DNA from: Chlamydomonas reinhardtii
Taxonomy: Eukaryota; Chlorophyta; Chlorophyceae; Chlamydomonadales; Chlamydomonadaceae
Reading direction: 5' to 3'
Assembly (NCBI RefSeq): GCF_000002595.2
Contig: NC_057009.1
Span: 2,877,346-2,941,345, forward strand
Length of the DNA: 64,000 nt
Numbering within the stretch: position 1 is the first letter of the stretch; each line of letters opens with the position of its first letter. Under the pieces are notes generated by a model. The model searched no databases and had not been told where the DNA came from. It worked only from the letters and a program-made list of their open reading frames with translations. The translations under genes were made by a program, and so were the position numbers. This document shows, one piece after another, positions 36,431 to 47,114 of this stretch.

Positions 36431-38006
36431 CAGGCCCTCCTTCCACATTCAGTTCAGCGAGCCATCCAGAGCCGATCTAAATCCTAGGCGACCAGCCAAA
36501 ACTTCAAACTCCAACCGCGCTGCGCTTGGCGTTGCCCGCAAGAGGACCTATCGGCCCAGAGGGCGCTCGCGAGGGCGCTGGCCTCGCCGCCCAGCCCAGA
36601 GCTACCGATCCCGCTGATGCTGCCTATCCTAATGCTCACAATGTACGCTATGCATGCGACCGCAGCGAAAGGCCTCACTTCTTAGCGTGGTGACCGCTTG
36701 CTCAACGAAAGCTCCCTAAGAACCTTGCATCATGGGTTGTTAAAGCATCATATGATGTTAATCCCAGTGCACAACACTACGCCTGTGCGCAGTGACAGCG
36801 ATCTCCATTTAGATCGGTGGGCAATGCGCTGTGACAGGGCCCCTTGACCAGATTTGAATTTGCATTATAATAATACAAAAGTAAAGGCATTAGTACATGA
36901 TTGATATGTCGCCTAGGGTGCGACTTTCGCAAAGTGCTTATGCGGTGGCTGGCTCGGTGGGCGGGTAGTATTCGCAGCGGCAGCAACCAGAAGGAAACAA
37001 TCCAAACAAATAAGGGGAGAAACACTCAAGGGATCTAGAGGGGGAGCCAGCCAGTGGACACTACGCGCTTGGGTTAGGCCGTTAGGGCGGCACGCGGCCT
37101 ACTAGCTGTACCACCGGGGACTTTAAGGGGCTATATACCGGACAGACATGACGTAACAATGGATTGGGGTGAATCATGATGGTCCATTGAGAACACGTTG
37201 CGCGCTTTGATTTCATTCCGTTCGCGACCAGCGCGTGCAGGCGGCACCCTGCGTCCACAGTGTGCGTGCTCCAGATAAGCCACGCTGCCAGCCCCAAACG
37301 CCGTGACTTAACACCGCCAACAGCAAACGTCAATTGATGCACGCTACACTATCGCTGCGGCAACGCAGCAATGCCTGGAGATGCTATCACGCCCTCGTGG
37401 CCAGCATGTGGTGGTGTGTGAGCCCCACTCGCCGCAGCCCCAAGCGCAGCCCCTGGCAATTGCGGTTGCCTGAGACACCAACTTTGCAGTTGCTGCTTGC
37501 ATTCCCCATACTCACAGCCTGGATGCGCATTTCAGCGCCCCAAAAGGTATCCAAACGTACGCACAGAACCCTCTCCACATCAGGCGTATACACTGCCATC
37601 TCCCCTCGCCTGCGCGGGCAAAGCCCTGCCCGTTACGGCCGCGGCATGTCACCGTCGGCCGCGGAACGTCACCGTGACAAGCAGCCGTCCAACGGTTGAA
37701 TCTGACGCCGCCATGCCTCATGCTACTTCAGCAGCCTCATCTGCGTTGCCGTGTGGCCGTCGCGTGTGGCCGCATCAGCGGCGCCGCCGGCAGCAACCCC
37801 ACCCGCACCTTCAGCTTCGTGCACAGAAATGAGGGCGAACGTTGAGATCAGCGGCAGCAAGGCGCGAACACCGTACAAACATCACTATCACTGCGACGAC
37901 AACATCACCCACTATCGCCTGCTATCGCCCACAGCTGCCCGGGACTCCGGCATGTCGCTGCCGCTGAGCTGGTCGTAAGCTCTCCAAACGTGACACAGCC
38001 ACGCAC
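36431..38006. other. Region of unclear content between two leftward genes
   Basis: The first part should hold the OPR gene promoter. The stretch 36700-37000 is AT-rich for this genome. The last exon or exons of the basic protein starting at 38660 must lie somewhere between about 37300 and 38000, but I could not choose between several weak acceptors, the best near 37825. No RNA gene or transposon ends were seen. Confidence 0.4.
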
Positions 38007-38660
38007 CTTTGTCAGGCTAGGCTCATACTCCGGCCCCTCCAGCCACTCCTCCAGCTCCCGCACGTCCTTCTTTGTCACGTTCTTGCCGCGCGAAAAGGGC
38101 GAGTCCAGGTAGCGCACAGGGCGGGCAACACGCCCTTCCTGCGTGGGGTGCCCGTCCGCGCCCGCCGCAGGCGCTGACAGCGGCCCCGGGGCGAAACGCA
38201 CCCTTTTTGCTCTCTCCTGGTTATTGGCTAGCTGTATGGGCCGTTGTTCTTGAGCTGAACTGCGCCGCCTGCCGCGTCTGGCGCTCCCGCCAGCGCCCAA
38301 GGTCGGTTGCTCGTCGGCCTGAGCACGCCGCTCGCCGTTCCTGGCACTCCCGCCTGCGCCCAGTGGTTCTTCGTCTGTTGCTGGCGGCTGCGCCTGTGCC
38401 TCGGTGCGTCGCTTCGCCCTCCGGCCTCGTCGGCCACCAAAGGGCTGGTCGTTGAGGGCGGTTACTGGTGAGAGGGCAGCTGAGAGGGCTGCAGCTAGGC
38501 CACTCGGTGGGGCTTGGTATGTCGCGGCTTTTGCAGTTTTCCACTGGTCGCCCGTCAAACCCTTGTTTGTACTTGTCTTGTAAGGCTTTAGCGTTGGCAG
38601 AGCGGCTTGTGGCGCTTCCACGTTCGAAACCTTTTTAGGTTCTTTGGACAAGCGGGGCAT
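38007..38660 (-). CDS. Basic repetitive protein of unknown function (first exon)
   Basis: The ATG at 38660 opens a 218-codon exon that ends in a GTGCGT donor after SLTK. The protein is Lys/Arg-rich with an internal tandem of about 30 residues: EEPLGAGGSARNGERRAQAD is followed by EQPTLGAGGSARRGRRRSSA, with a looser copy (QPFGGRRGRRAKRR) before. A segment near the end, RPVRYLDSPFSRGKNVTKKDVRELEEWLEG, is less repetitive and may be the conserved core. Basic clusters could be nuclear or nucleolar signals. I do not recognise the family and the downstream exons are unresolved. Confidence 0.55.
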
Positions 38661-38895
38661 TCGGTACAGCCATCAGGCTAATTGTTGTTACCGTTGTAAG
38701 TTAATTATATGTAGAGTGAACAACATCAGCTATGTCAGCTGTGTGATGAGCAGGATGAAGCGCAGAAGGACTTCTGCGATGCTGCGGAACTTGGCCAACT
38801 GTCTGCCAAAGCCTAAAATCTATATGTCGTTCGTTTAAAAGTTACTACACTGCTTGCCGCCAGGGAGCTATATTTACCACAGTCCTCGCCCAAGA

Positions 38896-40292
38896 ATGCT
38901 GCGCGTGCACACCATCCCTTTCTCTGCCGTGAGCCGCACCTCCAGCAGTGCTAGGCCCGTAGTCATCGGGCGGCAGCAAATCAAGGCTGCGCCGGTTGCT
39001 GTGCGGCGCTCATCGTTCCGTTGCTGGGCCGCGAGTCCCGAGACGCCAGCCGGCGCTCCGGCTGAGGTGCGTGGTGTGGCAGGCTGCTTCTGGTATGATG
39101 GACCCAATTCGACGGTTGGCAACATCCGGAACCGTGGCGCCTCGAAGATACACAACTACAGCGGCGGGACCTCACGCGTACGGGCAATACCATGTTGCCG
39201 TATTGCAGGGGGTGCTGGGGCAAGCACGCGTTAGGCCAAGGGTCACGGGGCCGTTTCTTTACTGTATCCAGCAGACTGCACTTCAGTTACCCTTGGCAAG
39301 GAGCTACACCGCAGCCACTTTCTTATGTCCATGAGGTTTATCCGTGCACCTTTGGCAACCACTTGCCTTCTCGTGTTATGCTTGCAGGAGTTCCAGGGCC
39401 TGCTCCCAGACGAGGATGCTGAGGTGCGTGGCGCAGCGGGCGCCGTCTGGATGCGCTACCCGAAGCTGGGTCAGCCAGTGCATTGCTACAATGCTAGAGG
39501 GTTCTCGTTATGTGCATAGCGTCGGGGGGAAGGTGTGGGGACTGCACGGCTGTCCCACCTCAGCAGCGGCGGCAGCATCTAGCACACGTGGCTCTGGGTC
39601 CTTGCTCTCCTTGCACTAGCCCTGTTGCTCAATACGGTAGCGAAGTTGCATATGAGATGTGAGCCCGCAACTGTTTAGGCAGAAATAGGCGCTTGCGGTG
39701 CTGACAGAGCAGAAATCCGCCGTTGACCCGCTGCGTGTTGGGCGCCCAAGTACTCGCGGCTACCTGGGCTTTGGGTTCGGCCCGGTAACCCCCACGGCCC
39801 TCCCACATCACGTGCTCCCACAGGTTCCGGGCAACTACTTTGACGCCATGGACCCCAAGACAAAGCTGGGCAAGGCCGTGCGTGCCGCCGTGGACGAGCT
39901 GAACCACCTCAATGCGATGGTGCGATCAGCGGGGAGCAATGAAGGCGCACATACGGGTATCGGCATTGCGAGGGCCAGGCGGTTGCAGGGGTGCAGGAGC
40001 GCTGGCCTGGCGTGCGCGTGGGTGCTGTTTGTTGGCCACTGGGCCTGACGGCGTGGCAAATTCTTGCCGGCGCCCGCCGGGCGGTGTGCAGCTAGTCAGC
40101 AGTTGCCTACCCTGACACTACCCTATGACTGCTGGAACTCATGCGCGCAAGCGCTCACGGTGCCCTCTGCATCTGGCACGCACACAGGAGCTGGAAAACC
40201 TGCAGAAGGCGGACTCGCTGCTGAAGAAGCTCGGCCTCAAGTCCTCCATCTTCCAGGTGCCGGAGGGTCAGAAGGCGGAGGAGTCGCAGTGA
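38896..40292 (+). CDS. Small plastid-targeted protein, unknown family
   Basis: Four exons (38896-39066, 39388-39423, 39824-39919, 40188-40292), all ending between codons, give 135 residues. Residues 1 to about 45 are rich in Ser, Arg, Val and Ala with few acids, a typical chloroplast transit peptide ending near RCWAAS. The mature part is short, acidic and helical: EFQGLLPDEDAE, NYFDAMDPKTKLGKAVRAAVDELNHLNAM, ENLQKADSLLKKLGLKSSIFQV. The 36-nt second exon is supported by phase and by good splice sites. I recognise no domain. Targeting is inferred from composition. Its 3' flank carries a tandem duplication (see repeat at 40462). Confidence 0.72.
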
Positions 40293-40461
40293 GCCGCAAG
40301 CTGTCACAACGCAATACGCCAAAAGATACTAGGTTGGTGAGCCCGACTTCTTGTGGGTGCAGAGGCTACATGGAATGGCCACATGCTGGGGGTCATGCCA
40401 CTGGGGTCATGCCAGAGTGCCAGGCATGTTTGCTAGGGCTACGTGTTGGGGTTGTTGAGGT

Positions 40462-40600
40462 GAAGGTGAAACATGGCCGCCCGGCAACGCAGAACGATTT
40501 CAGTATCGGGGAACAGAGTGATAGATTTTCACTTGTGAAGGTGGAACATGACCGCCCGGCAACGCAGGAAGGATTTCAGTATCGAGGAACATAGTGATAG
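40462..40600. repeat. Two-copy tandem duplication with 75-bp period
   Basis: Positions 40462-40524 and 40537-40600 share about 63 bases with a handful of differences, including the core CGCCCGGCAACGCAG and TTTCAGTATCG. It lies about 170 bp beyond the stop codon of the plastid-targeted protein gene and may be in its 3' UTR. Immediately after it comes a GC-rich palindromic stretch with GGGCTGAGCCCC near 40605 and GGGGCTCAGCCCC near 40696. Confidence 0.85.
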
Positions 40601-41710
40601 GTTTTTGGGCTGAGCCCCCCGAGCGAAGCGATCCAGGTGGGGCGAAGCCCCCCAGGATTGCCCCTGTCCGTGCCTGTTCGGCCTCAGACTGTGGAGGGGC
40701 TCAGCCCCTTTTCCCGTGACCGGGGAACACTTGTCACTTGTCTACAAGGTGAAATGCGTGGTACGGTCTGGTCATGCTTTTGTATGCCGTATATGGGACC
40801 GGCTGAATGCAGCCACGCAGACCGTGCACCTTGAGTATGTGTGCTCGGGCGGAAGCGGCCTTTGTCTGGTTTTGACGGGGTGGTGTGTGCCCTTGCTGGA
40901 TTCCCGGGCCACTTCTCCTGATTCCGGGTACCTAAGGACAAGGCTTGGCCTGCTTCCGTCTGAGCTTTGACGCGTGCGTGCTGCGGCATCAGCGTCTGCG
41001 TTCGAGGCTGGCCACCTGGGCAAATGGGGGTAGACGGAGTGATGGACAGGGGTGGTCTGGAACGGTGAAGCCGTATCGAGCAGGTGTAGGTGACTGGATG
41101 GGCCAGGATACGGTTGGCAGAATGGGATGACTGCTTCAAGGCACCGTGTGAAGAAAGCGTCAAGGTGGCATGCGCGGCGCCGCGGCGGGCGTGGGCAGCG
41201 GGTGAAGCGTGGAACCAGGGGCGACTGTAAGTTTGCGTGGCTAAGTGAATGGAGAGATGGGAAAGGGAAAGGGGCGGGTTGGCGTACTGTGTGCAGCGTA
41301 TTCCCAGACCCAACATTCAATTTGCGACGTCAAGGCATGAGCGCGTGGCTTGTATAACGCCGGAGTTACTGTACCGAGACATCGCTGACTTGCTGTCAGG
41401 AGTCAAGGCAGGGCAGAGACAGAGCAGGACAGGTCGCAGATGGGACAGGGTGTGCAGCCACTGCGGGTCACTGCAGTCAGTGCAGTGACTGCAGTCTGCA
41501 GCGCAGCTCTGCATGACGCAGCATGTCCTGCCAGTATGCTGCATCATGTCTTTTAAGTGAAATGTGGTCGGGCAACGGCGAACTCCTCTTGGAAGGAAAG
41601 CCCTCTGCCAAAAGGCGGGAGCGGCCAGAGCGTGCGGGTTTGCCCGATGCCGCCCAGCTTGCGTTCTGCAGTGAAGCGATCCCGCAGCACTCAAATCATT
41701 ATTGTGTAGT
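40601..41710. other. Intergenic region, no gene seen
   Basis: Lies between the plastid-targeted protein gene and the RNase H1 gene, both rightward, so it includes the RNase H1 promoter. Short inverted GC-rich repeats occupy 40605-40710. A local cluster of CTGCAGT-like repeats is seen near 41461-41495. No coding signal. Confidence 0.5.
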
Positions 41711-43959
41711 ATGCAGATGCTCCGGGCCCCTGCCCTGCGCCGGTTGTCGGGCCTTCTACGCGCTTCACAAGTGCAATTTGGGCGCCGTTCAGCGTTTCGC
41801 AGCTCCACCGCAACAGAACACACGGCTCGGACGCTTGTGATAGCCTGCTCAAACTTCATGGGCAAGTTTTATGCAGTCCGCGTGGGGCGCAAGCCAGGTA
41901 TTTACAGCGACTGGGCTGAAGTGAAGCCGCTGGTCGATGGGTTCGCCGGAGCGCAGCACAAATCCTTCAAGTCGCGCTCTGAAGCAGAAAAGTACCTTGG
42001 CCTGACATGGATTGAGCGAGGGGAGCGCGGCTCCGGCAGCAGCAAACGCAGCCGTGACGACTGGGACGACGACGATGACTTCGACTACCCGGACCCGCCG
42101 CCCGCTCCAGCGCTGCGTCAGAATCCATACCTGCCCCCCTCCGACCAAAATGCTCGGGGGCCCCCGTCGCGGGGCGATGACCGCTCTGGCCGTGGCGCCT
42201 CCTTATCAGGGAGAGGCGCCGCACCGGCACCCGTGCTGCCCACTATCGGAGTGATGATCCTGGGCGGAGGCGCGCCCGAGGTCCGGAGCGCCTCGGCCGC
42301 AAGAAACCTGACCACCGGCCGAGCAGTGGGAGTAAGCGGAGGTACCGCAGGCGGTGTCAGCAGAGGGGGCGGGAGGTACGAGCCTGTAATCGAGGGGCCG
42401 CTGCAGCCCATCAGCAGCGGCACCCTGTACCAGTTGGTGAGGCTGGCTGGGGCGGCGTGGAATGGGCTTGGGACAGTTTAGTGGCGCAGTGGTGTGTCAA
42501 AGCGAACTGTGGTGGTTTGTTGGTGGTGTCCTGCCGGCCGTGTGGTTTCAGGGCAGGGGGTTAATGGAGCAGGGGGCAGCTACATAATGTCAGGGGCGGT
42601 GTGATGTGGAGCAGCGTGTGGGCCGGCGGCCGGCGTGGCTGGTTGCTGGGTCCTGATTGATATTGATGCTTGCAGTGGGGTGGTGCATTCCAACCCTTAG
42701 CAACCGCGATCCCTCACTTTGCACGTGCCTGGCTGCAGGAATTCGACGGTGCCGCGCGCGGGAACCCGGGCCAGGCGGGCTGCGGTGCTGTGCTGCGGCG
42801 GGAGGACTCCGGAACAGTGGTGAGTCTTACTCCGTTGCTCAACACCTTGGTCGGGCAACAGCATTGAGTTCTGGCAGGTTTGCATGGTTATGGCACGTAG
42901 GCCTCTGTGTGCATCCACCTACAGTTTCACAGCACGCACACAAGCGGTGGGGTCCTCGCCCTCTGCTTCTCCGTTGCCATTCCTGCACTGTGCCCACCCA
43001 CTCAATTGTCCAAACTCAGCGCCCACTGCCGGCTCTGACCCGATGCTGCCATCCGCGCCATGGCACAGGTGTGCCGACTGCGCAAGTACTTGGGCGCCAG
43101 CTCCACCAACAACGAGGCCGAGTACACAGCGCTCCTGGAGGGGCTGAGGGTACGTGTATGCGTGTGTTACAAAAGCACAAGGCAACGGCTCGTGTGCACG
43201 CGCAACCAGAGTGTGCCCTTGCTTGCATGAGATAGAGTAGAGGCTTAAGTGGTTTCCAGTTCTTGGGTCTAAACGAAGGCGTGCGCCTGTCTGTGGCATT
43301 CAGGCCCACATGAGTGCGCCGTATTGCGAGTCCGGGTGCACATTGCTCCTTTGTGGCTGTGTCGTGTGTTATAGGTTCGCACCTTTCCTGCGCTTGCGGC
43401 CGCGTGCGGGGCTGTACTAACGGCCGACGTGGATGTTGCGCATGACGTCGCTGCTGCCCGCAGATGGCCAAGCGACTGGGCGTGCGGCGCGTTGAGGCAA
43501 AGGGCGACAGCAAGCTGGTGGTGATGCAGGTGGAGGGCAAGTGGAAGGTGAACGCCGAAAACCTGCGACCGCTGCGGGAGGCGGTCGTGCAGGAGGTGCG
43601 CGGCTTCGAGTCTTTCAAGATCGGCCATATCCCCCGGTGCGCTGCAGCGGTTGCAAGGGAGAGCAGACCGGACGGGCTTCGTTTTTGAATGTACAGTGCG
43701 CCCAGCTTCTGGCAACATCATAGCACCTTTCAGCACCCATATAAGCGCCGCTCTGTGGCGGCTCACACAGGGTTCTTGCTTGCACTGCACGTCCGCAAGC
43801 GCACCTCAGTGTGCATATAACAGTTGTCCAAATGTCCAACGCACCCCGACGCTCATACCGCCGCGCTGTCTGCTGCTGCACTTTATTGCACACTGCAGGG
43901 AGTGGAACTCAGACGCTGACAAGTTGAGTAATGACGCGATCGACCTTGCGTACAGCTAG
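41711..43959 (+). CDS. Ribonuclease H1 with N-terminal hybrid-binding domain
   Basis: Cuts the RNA strand of RNA-DNA hybrids. Five exons (41711-42436, 42739-42819, 43069-43149, 43464-43636, 43899-43959) join in frame to 373 residues. Residues 1 to about 49 are Arg/Ser/Ala-rich and acid-poor, a likely mitochondrial presequence. The hybrid-binding domain follows, MGKFYAVRVGRKPGIYSDW through KSRSEAEKYLGL. An acidic and Gly/Arg-rich linker leads to the catalytic domain, whose four acidic residues are all present: D245 (FDGAARGNPG), E285 (NNEAEY), D311 (GDSKLV) and D361 (SDADKLS). A second in-frame ATG at 41858 begins exactly at the hybrid-binding domain, the arrangement used by animal RNase H1 to make mitochondrial and nuclear forms. 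Confidence 0.92.
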
Positions 43960-44912
43960 GCAGCGCAGGCGCATGCGGCCTGTGACGCCGCCCGCCCCCA
44001 TGCGAACGCAGTGTTTTAGTGCGTCACCTGTACAGTTGCGCTGAAAGGGGGCGCTGCTCGCGGCACGGTACTGAACACGCACTTCGAGGACTTGACTGGT
44101 GTGGTTGGCGGCAGGATGCCAGCGGCAATGCCGATGCCTGCTGCATGTAGCGCGCGCGCTCTGCGTACTATAGATGGTTCAGGGCACGACTGCCAGGATG
44201 GGATGCCTGCGGTGATCCTGGTACTGACGGTAGTTGGTACCGCACTTCGTGAGCTGCGACCTGCTAGGGAACTAGTGGTACGACTTCTCTCGAACTCCTG
44301 GTACAAGATGAGGTGCATACGTACAAGGAATAATGGGTACAGCGTGGCACATCTGACGTCTGCATGGCCGCTCTACGATTAGATGCAGGGATCGGGGTGT
44401 CCGTTAGGTGGCATCGATGTAGATCTGTGGGCGGTGAAGCGTCAAATGCGCTCGAATGAAGCGCAGGAGCGTGAGCGCAGGGCCATGGGCAAGTCCCAGT
44501 GTGCAGCGCAATCGTACATAGTTGATATAAAGTCTTGTGTTGATGTTTTTTTTGGTGGGGCGAGGCTTGTTTTGTACATTAAATTCTCTTTGTACGTAGT
44601 AGGTGTGACAGCGGGTGTCGCGTAGGGGGCGGTGGAGGGTGGGGGGTGGGGGGGAGGGGGGGAGTGGGCAAGTCGGGCCATCAGGCAGGCAGCCCACTCT
44701 CCACAGGCGCGATAGTACCAGTATAGAAACACATTCTTGACTGTTCAACGGCGCCAGAATGGGAACAGGCGCGACTTGTACGGGCTGCCTCATCCCGAGC
44801 CGAGCTCGGCGGCGGCCAAAGTACTAGCGCTGCATTTCCACTACACCTGCTCCATTGAACATACCTACACTCACAAGTACTTGTGCTACAATTGCCAACC
44901 CAAGTTTCAGCC
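43960..44912. other. Intergenic region upstream of the MBD gene
   Basis: Holds the RNase H1 3' UTR and the MBD gene promoter. A T8 run lies near 44547 and a G-rich run (GGGGGGTGGGGGGGAGGGGGGG type) at about 44638-44664. No gene was identified. Confidence 0.5.
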
Positions 44913-45606
44913 ATGGACGTCCCCGCAATGACCAAGCCTCTGGCGACCAAGCCCGCAAACTTGCTGGCGCTCTTTGGTCTCACCAAGGCGCCTTCCAAGG
45001 TCGTGCCTCAGACCGTGGACAAGCTGGTGCAGCGCATTGCCGAGGTGAGCGCACGTTGCAAGAGGTCGAATCACGTTGGTGAGTGCGCCTCGACCTTGCC
45101 TGTGAACGGCGCTGACCTTGTGCTCTCGCTCTGCCCACAGGAGGATACCCAATCTCTAGCGGAAGCAGCTCTGCGCAACCTGAAGTCCTACGTGGCTCAA
45201 CAAGGTGCCAAATGCGAGGCCGCGGACTGCTGGGGGCTCGCCGCTTTCTGCTGCTCTTTGCGCTTCCCGTGCATGGCCGTCGTGCCAAGCGCGCACTGCC
45301 TTCCCTTGCCACACAGGCCTCGAACTGCCCGATGGCTGGAAGGCGACTGTGAAGGTCCGCTTGACCACCCGCAGCAGCGGCCGCACTGGCCGCACCACCA
45401 CCAACTCCTACACCTCACCCTCTGGCAAGATTTGCCGCTCCCACGCGGCAGTGGTGGAGTTTCTGCGTGCCTCGCGGTCGACGCCTGCTTCGTCGCCCGG
45501 CTCGTGCGGCCCGACCCCGGACGGGCTTCTAAGCCCTCCGCTCACGGACGTTTCGGACGCGTCCGACGGCGACGGCGAGCCGTGCGCCAAGCGCTGCCGC
45601 CACTAG
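44913..45606 (+). CDS. Small methyl-CpG-binding-domain (MBD-like) protein
   Basis: Three exons (44913-45044, 45141-45204, 45317-45606) join in frame to 161 residues. Residues about 66-118 fit the MBD fold: LELPDGWKATVKVR, then a basic turn with Thr/Gly/Arg, then YTSPSGKICRSHAAVVEFL, matching the family pattern LPxGWxxxxxxR...Y.SPxGKxxRS...xxxYL. MBD proteins read methylated CpG or bind chromatin; whether this one still prefers 5-methylcytosine cannot be judged from sequence alone. The N-terminus (LLALFGLTKAPSKVVPQTVDKLVQRIAE) and the Ser/Pro/Asp-rich C-terminal tail ending CAKRCRH show no other domain. The protein is small for a family that usually carries extra effector domains. Confidence 0.75.
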
Positions 45607-45734
45607 ATGGCATTGTGTGTTGTGCATGTCGTGTGCGTGTGTTGTGCGTGTCCGCGTTCTGTGTCGTCACTGCTTGCTGTCGCCCTGCGCGCTGTGAAGC
45701 GCTATCAGGGGGCCAGCGACGGTTGTTGTTGAGT

Positions 45735-45854
45735 GTCTACGGTCATACCAGTCAGGCAAAGCCCCGAACCCGTCCGATCTCGGAAGGTAAAACTGACTGG
45801 GCCCGTCAAGTATGGTGGTGAGAGATCACACCAGAACCACGCGGTGCCGTAGAC
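45735..45854 (+). rRNA. 5S rRNA-like sequence (single gene, variant or pseudogene)
   Basis: 120 bases with 5S architecture. The ends pair as GTCTACGG with CCGTAGAC (helix I). The conserved GGTCATACCA follows, then CCGATCTCGGAAGGTAAA in the loop A/box A position, a CAGTCAG...CTGACTG helix, GGGCCC, and a GGTGAGAGATCACACC arm in the box C region. Differences from the usual box A (AAGTTAAGC expected, AAGGTAAAA here) mean it may be a variant or decayed copy. There is no T-run immediately after the 3' end. 5S genes normally occur in tandem arrays and only one copy is seen here. Confidence 0.6.
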
Positions 45855-46035
45855 CATCATAACGCTTCTCCATGCGGGAGGCGCTCTTACGTGCTGGGTG
45901 CTGCACGTTTGAGTGCCCGGGTTCACCCCCGGATGCGTTTCAGTGCTTGTGTGTGCACGCGCAAGTTTCATGTGTAAGTGTGTGTGTGTGTTGGCTGGCC
46001 GTGGTGCCAACCGTTGTGTCTGATGAAGGTGCTGG

Positions 46036-46177
46036 CGTGTGGGATGCTAAGAACAGGTTGTCTCGCCTGTCTAGCATTGGTGGGCTCAAGAAACTGGATC
46101 TCAAAACCCGGTGTTTCTCAACACCTCCATTGTTAGGTCCCGGAGGGCAAGCAAGGGTTGCTGCTGAGCACTAATGT
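46036..46177 (+). ncRNA. Structured repeat, copy A (candidate non-coding RNA)
   Basis: Pairs with a second copy at 46492-46630. A hairpin forms from ATGCTA (46044-46049) with TAGCAT (46072-46077), an inner stem ACAGG with CCTGT, and a loop TTGTCTCG. A second hairpin GGTGTT/AACACC with loop TCTC follows at about 46111-46126. The segment ends with a conserved GCTGAG. No coding potential is apparent. Strand is assumed. Confidence 0.4.
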
Positions 46178-46491
46178 GTGTGTGCGTAATGTGCCCCGTG
46201 GCGAGTGCAAGGCTCCCTGTCCAGCCGTCCTTTCGTCCCTGTGTCAGGGGCACAGCCCTACCACCGTACTGGGCACTCGAAACAGGCTGGGGAACACGCG
46301 GGACTTTGGGACAAGACTACACTAGGTTCCTTACACGCTCCATGCAGGCGCCATACAGACAGCGTCATGCTGGCCAAGGCGTGCGAGCGCCCTAGGGGCG
46401 TACCGGGACACTGCTCACATTACCGGTACATCTATATTGCATGCATGGCGATACAGCATCCGCGGCCTTTTCAGGTTCAGGTTCTTGTTCT

Positions 46492-46630
46492 TGCCTTGCG
46501 TTGCAAAGAGCAGGTTGCCTCGCCTCGTGTAGCAACGGTGTTGCGCAGAAGTAAGTGATACTCAAACCCGGTGTTTCTCAACACCTTCAATGCCGGAGCC
46601 AGGAGGGCTAGCGCGTGCTGCCGCTGAGTA
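46492..46630 (+). ncRNA. Structured repeat, copy B (candidate non-coding RNA)
   Basis: Same layout as copy A. The outer stem is CGTTGC (46499-46504) with GCAACG (46532-46537), different at all six positions from copy A yet still perfectly paired. The loop region CAGGTTGCCTCGCCT is nearly identical to copy A, as is the second hairpin GGTGTTTCTCAACACC and the terminal CGCTGAG. Strand is assumed. Confidence 0.4.
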
Positions 46631-46805
46631 TGTGCGTAGGTTGCTTGACGGCATCGGCAGCGGGCTCCGGGAGCACAGCAGAAAACCACCGTGATAGCGG
46701 GTGGGTGGCCTTCGCCGCCTTGTGATGGCAAAAGCCGCAGAGGCGCGGCGCTATGGTACAGACTAGTACTTAGTAGGCGTAGACTACCCAGCATCCCTGC
46801 GGTCT

Positions 46806-47114
46806 ATGGCAAGCCATGACGAGAGCGCCCTCGGCACGGCCCTCGGGTTGCTGCGAGCATCAGCGGGCACTCAAGAGGATGTAAGGGCCAGCGGTCCGAT
46901 GCGCCTGTTGGAACTGTTAGGGAGGATCACGAGGCCCAACAACAAAGGAATGAGCAGAGCTGTCTTGAACCAGGGATTGCTACAGAGCAGTGTCTTCCAA
47001 CAACTGGCAAGCAGCGTCAGGGCGTGTCGTGACGTGTCGTGCCTTGACAGCATGCACAATTGCACACTCAAGTCGTGCGGTGGTGCAGACGTCCGCCCGC
47101 GTTGGGGTGGCTAG
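46806..47114 (+). other. Open frame of 102 codons, doubtful gene
   Basis: ATG at 46806 opens a frame with a balanced, non-shadow-like composition (ALGTALGLLRASAGTQED, LLELLGRITRPNNKG). A possible GTAAGG donor interrupts it at about 46881. No homologous family is recognised and no downstream exon could be tied to it. Kept only as a possibility. Confidence 0.2.

Noticed and set aside
36393-36617. Plus-strand 74-codon frame starting MAFLAQPRS
   Set aside because: It overlaps the likely first exon of the OPR/FAST-like gene, becomes Arg-rich at random and has no motif.
45910-45945. tRNA-like box B (GGGTTCACCCCC) downstream of the 5S-like sequence
   Set aside because: No acceptor or anticodon stem can be formed around it.
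46021-46166. C/D-box snoRNA reading of repeat copy A (TGATGA near 46021, CTGA near the end)
   Set aside because: Copy B has no TGATGA at the matching place, so the boxes are probably chance.
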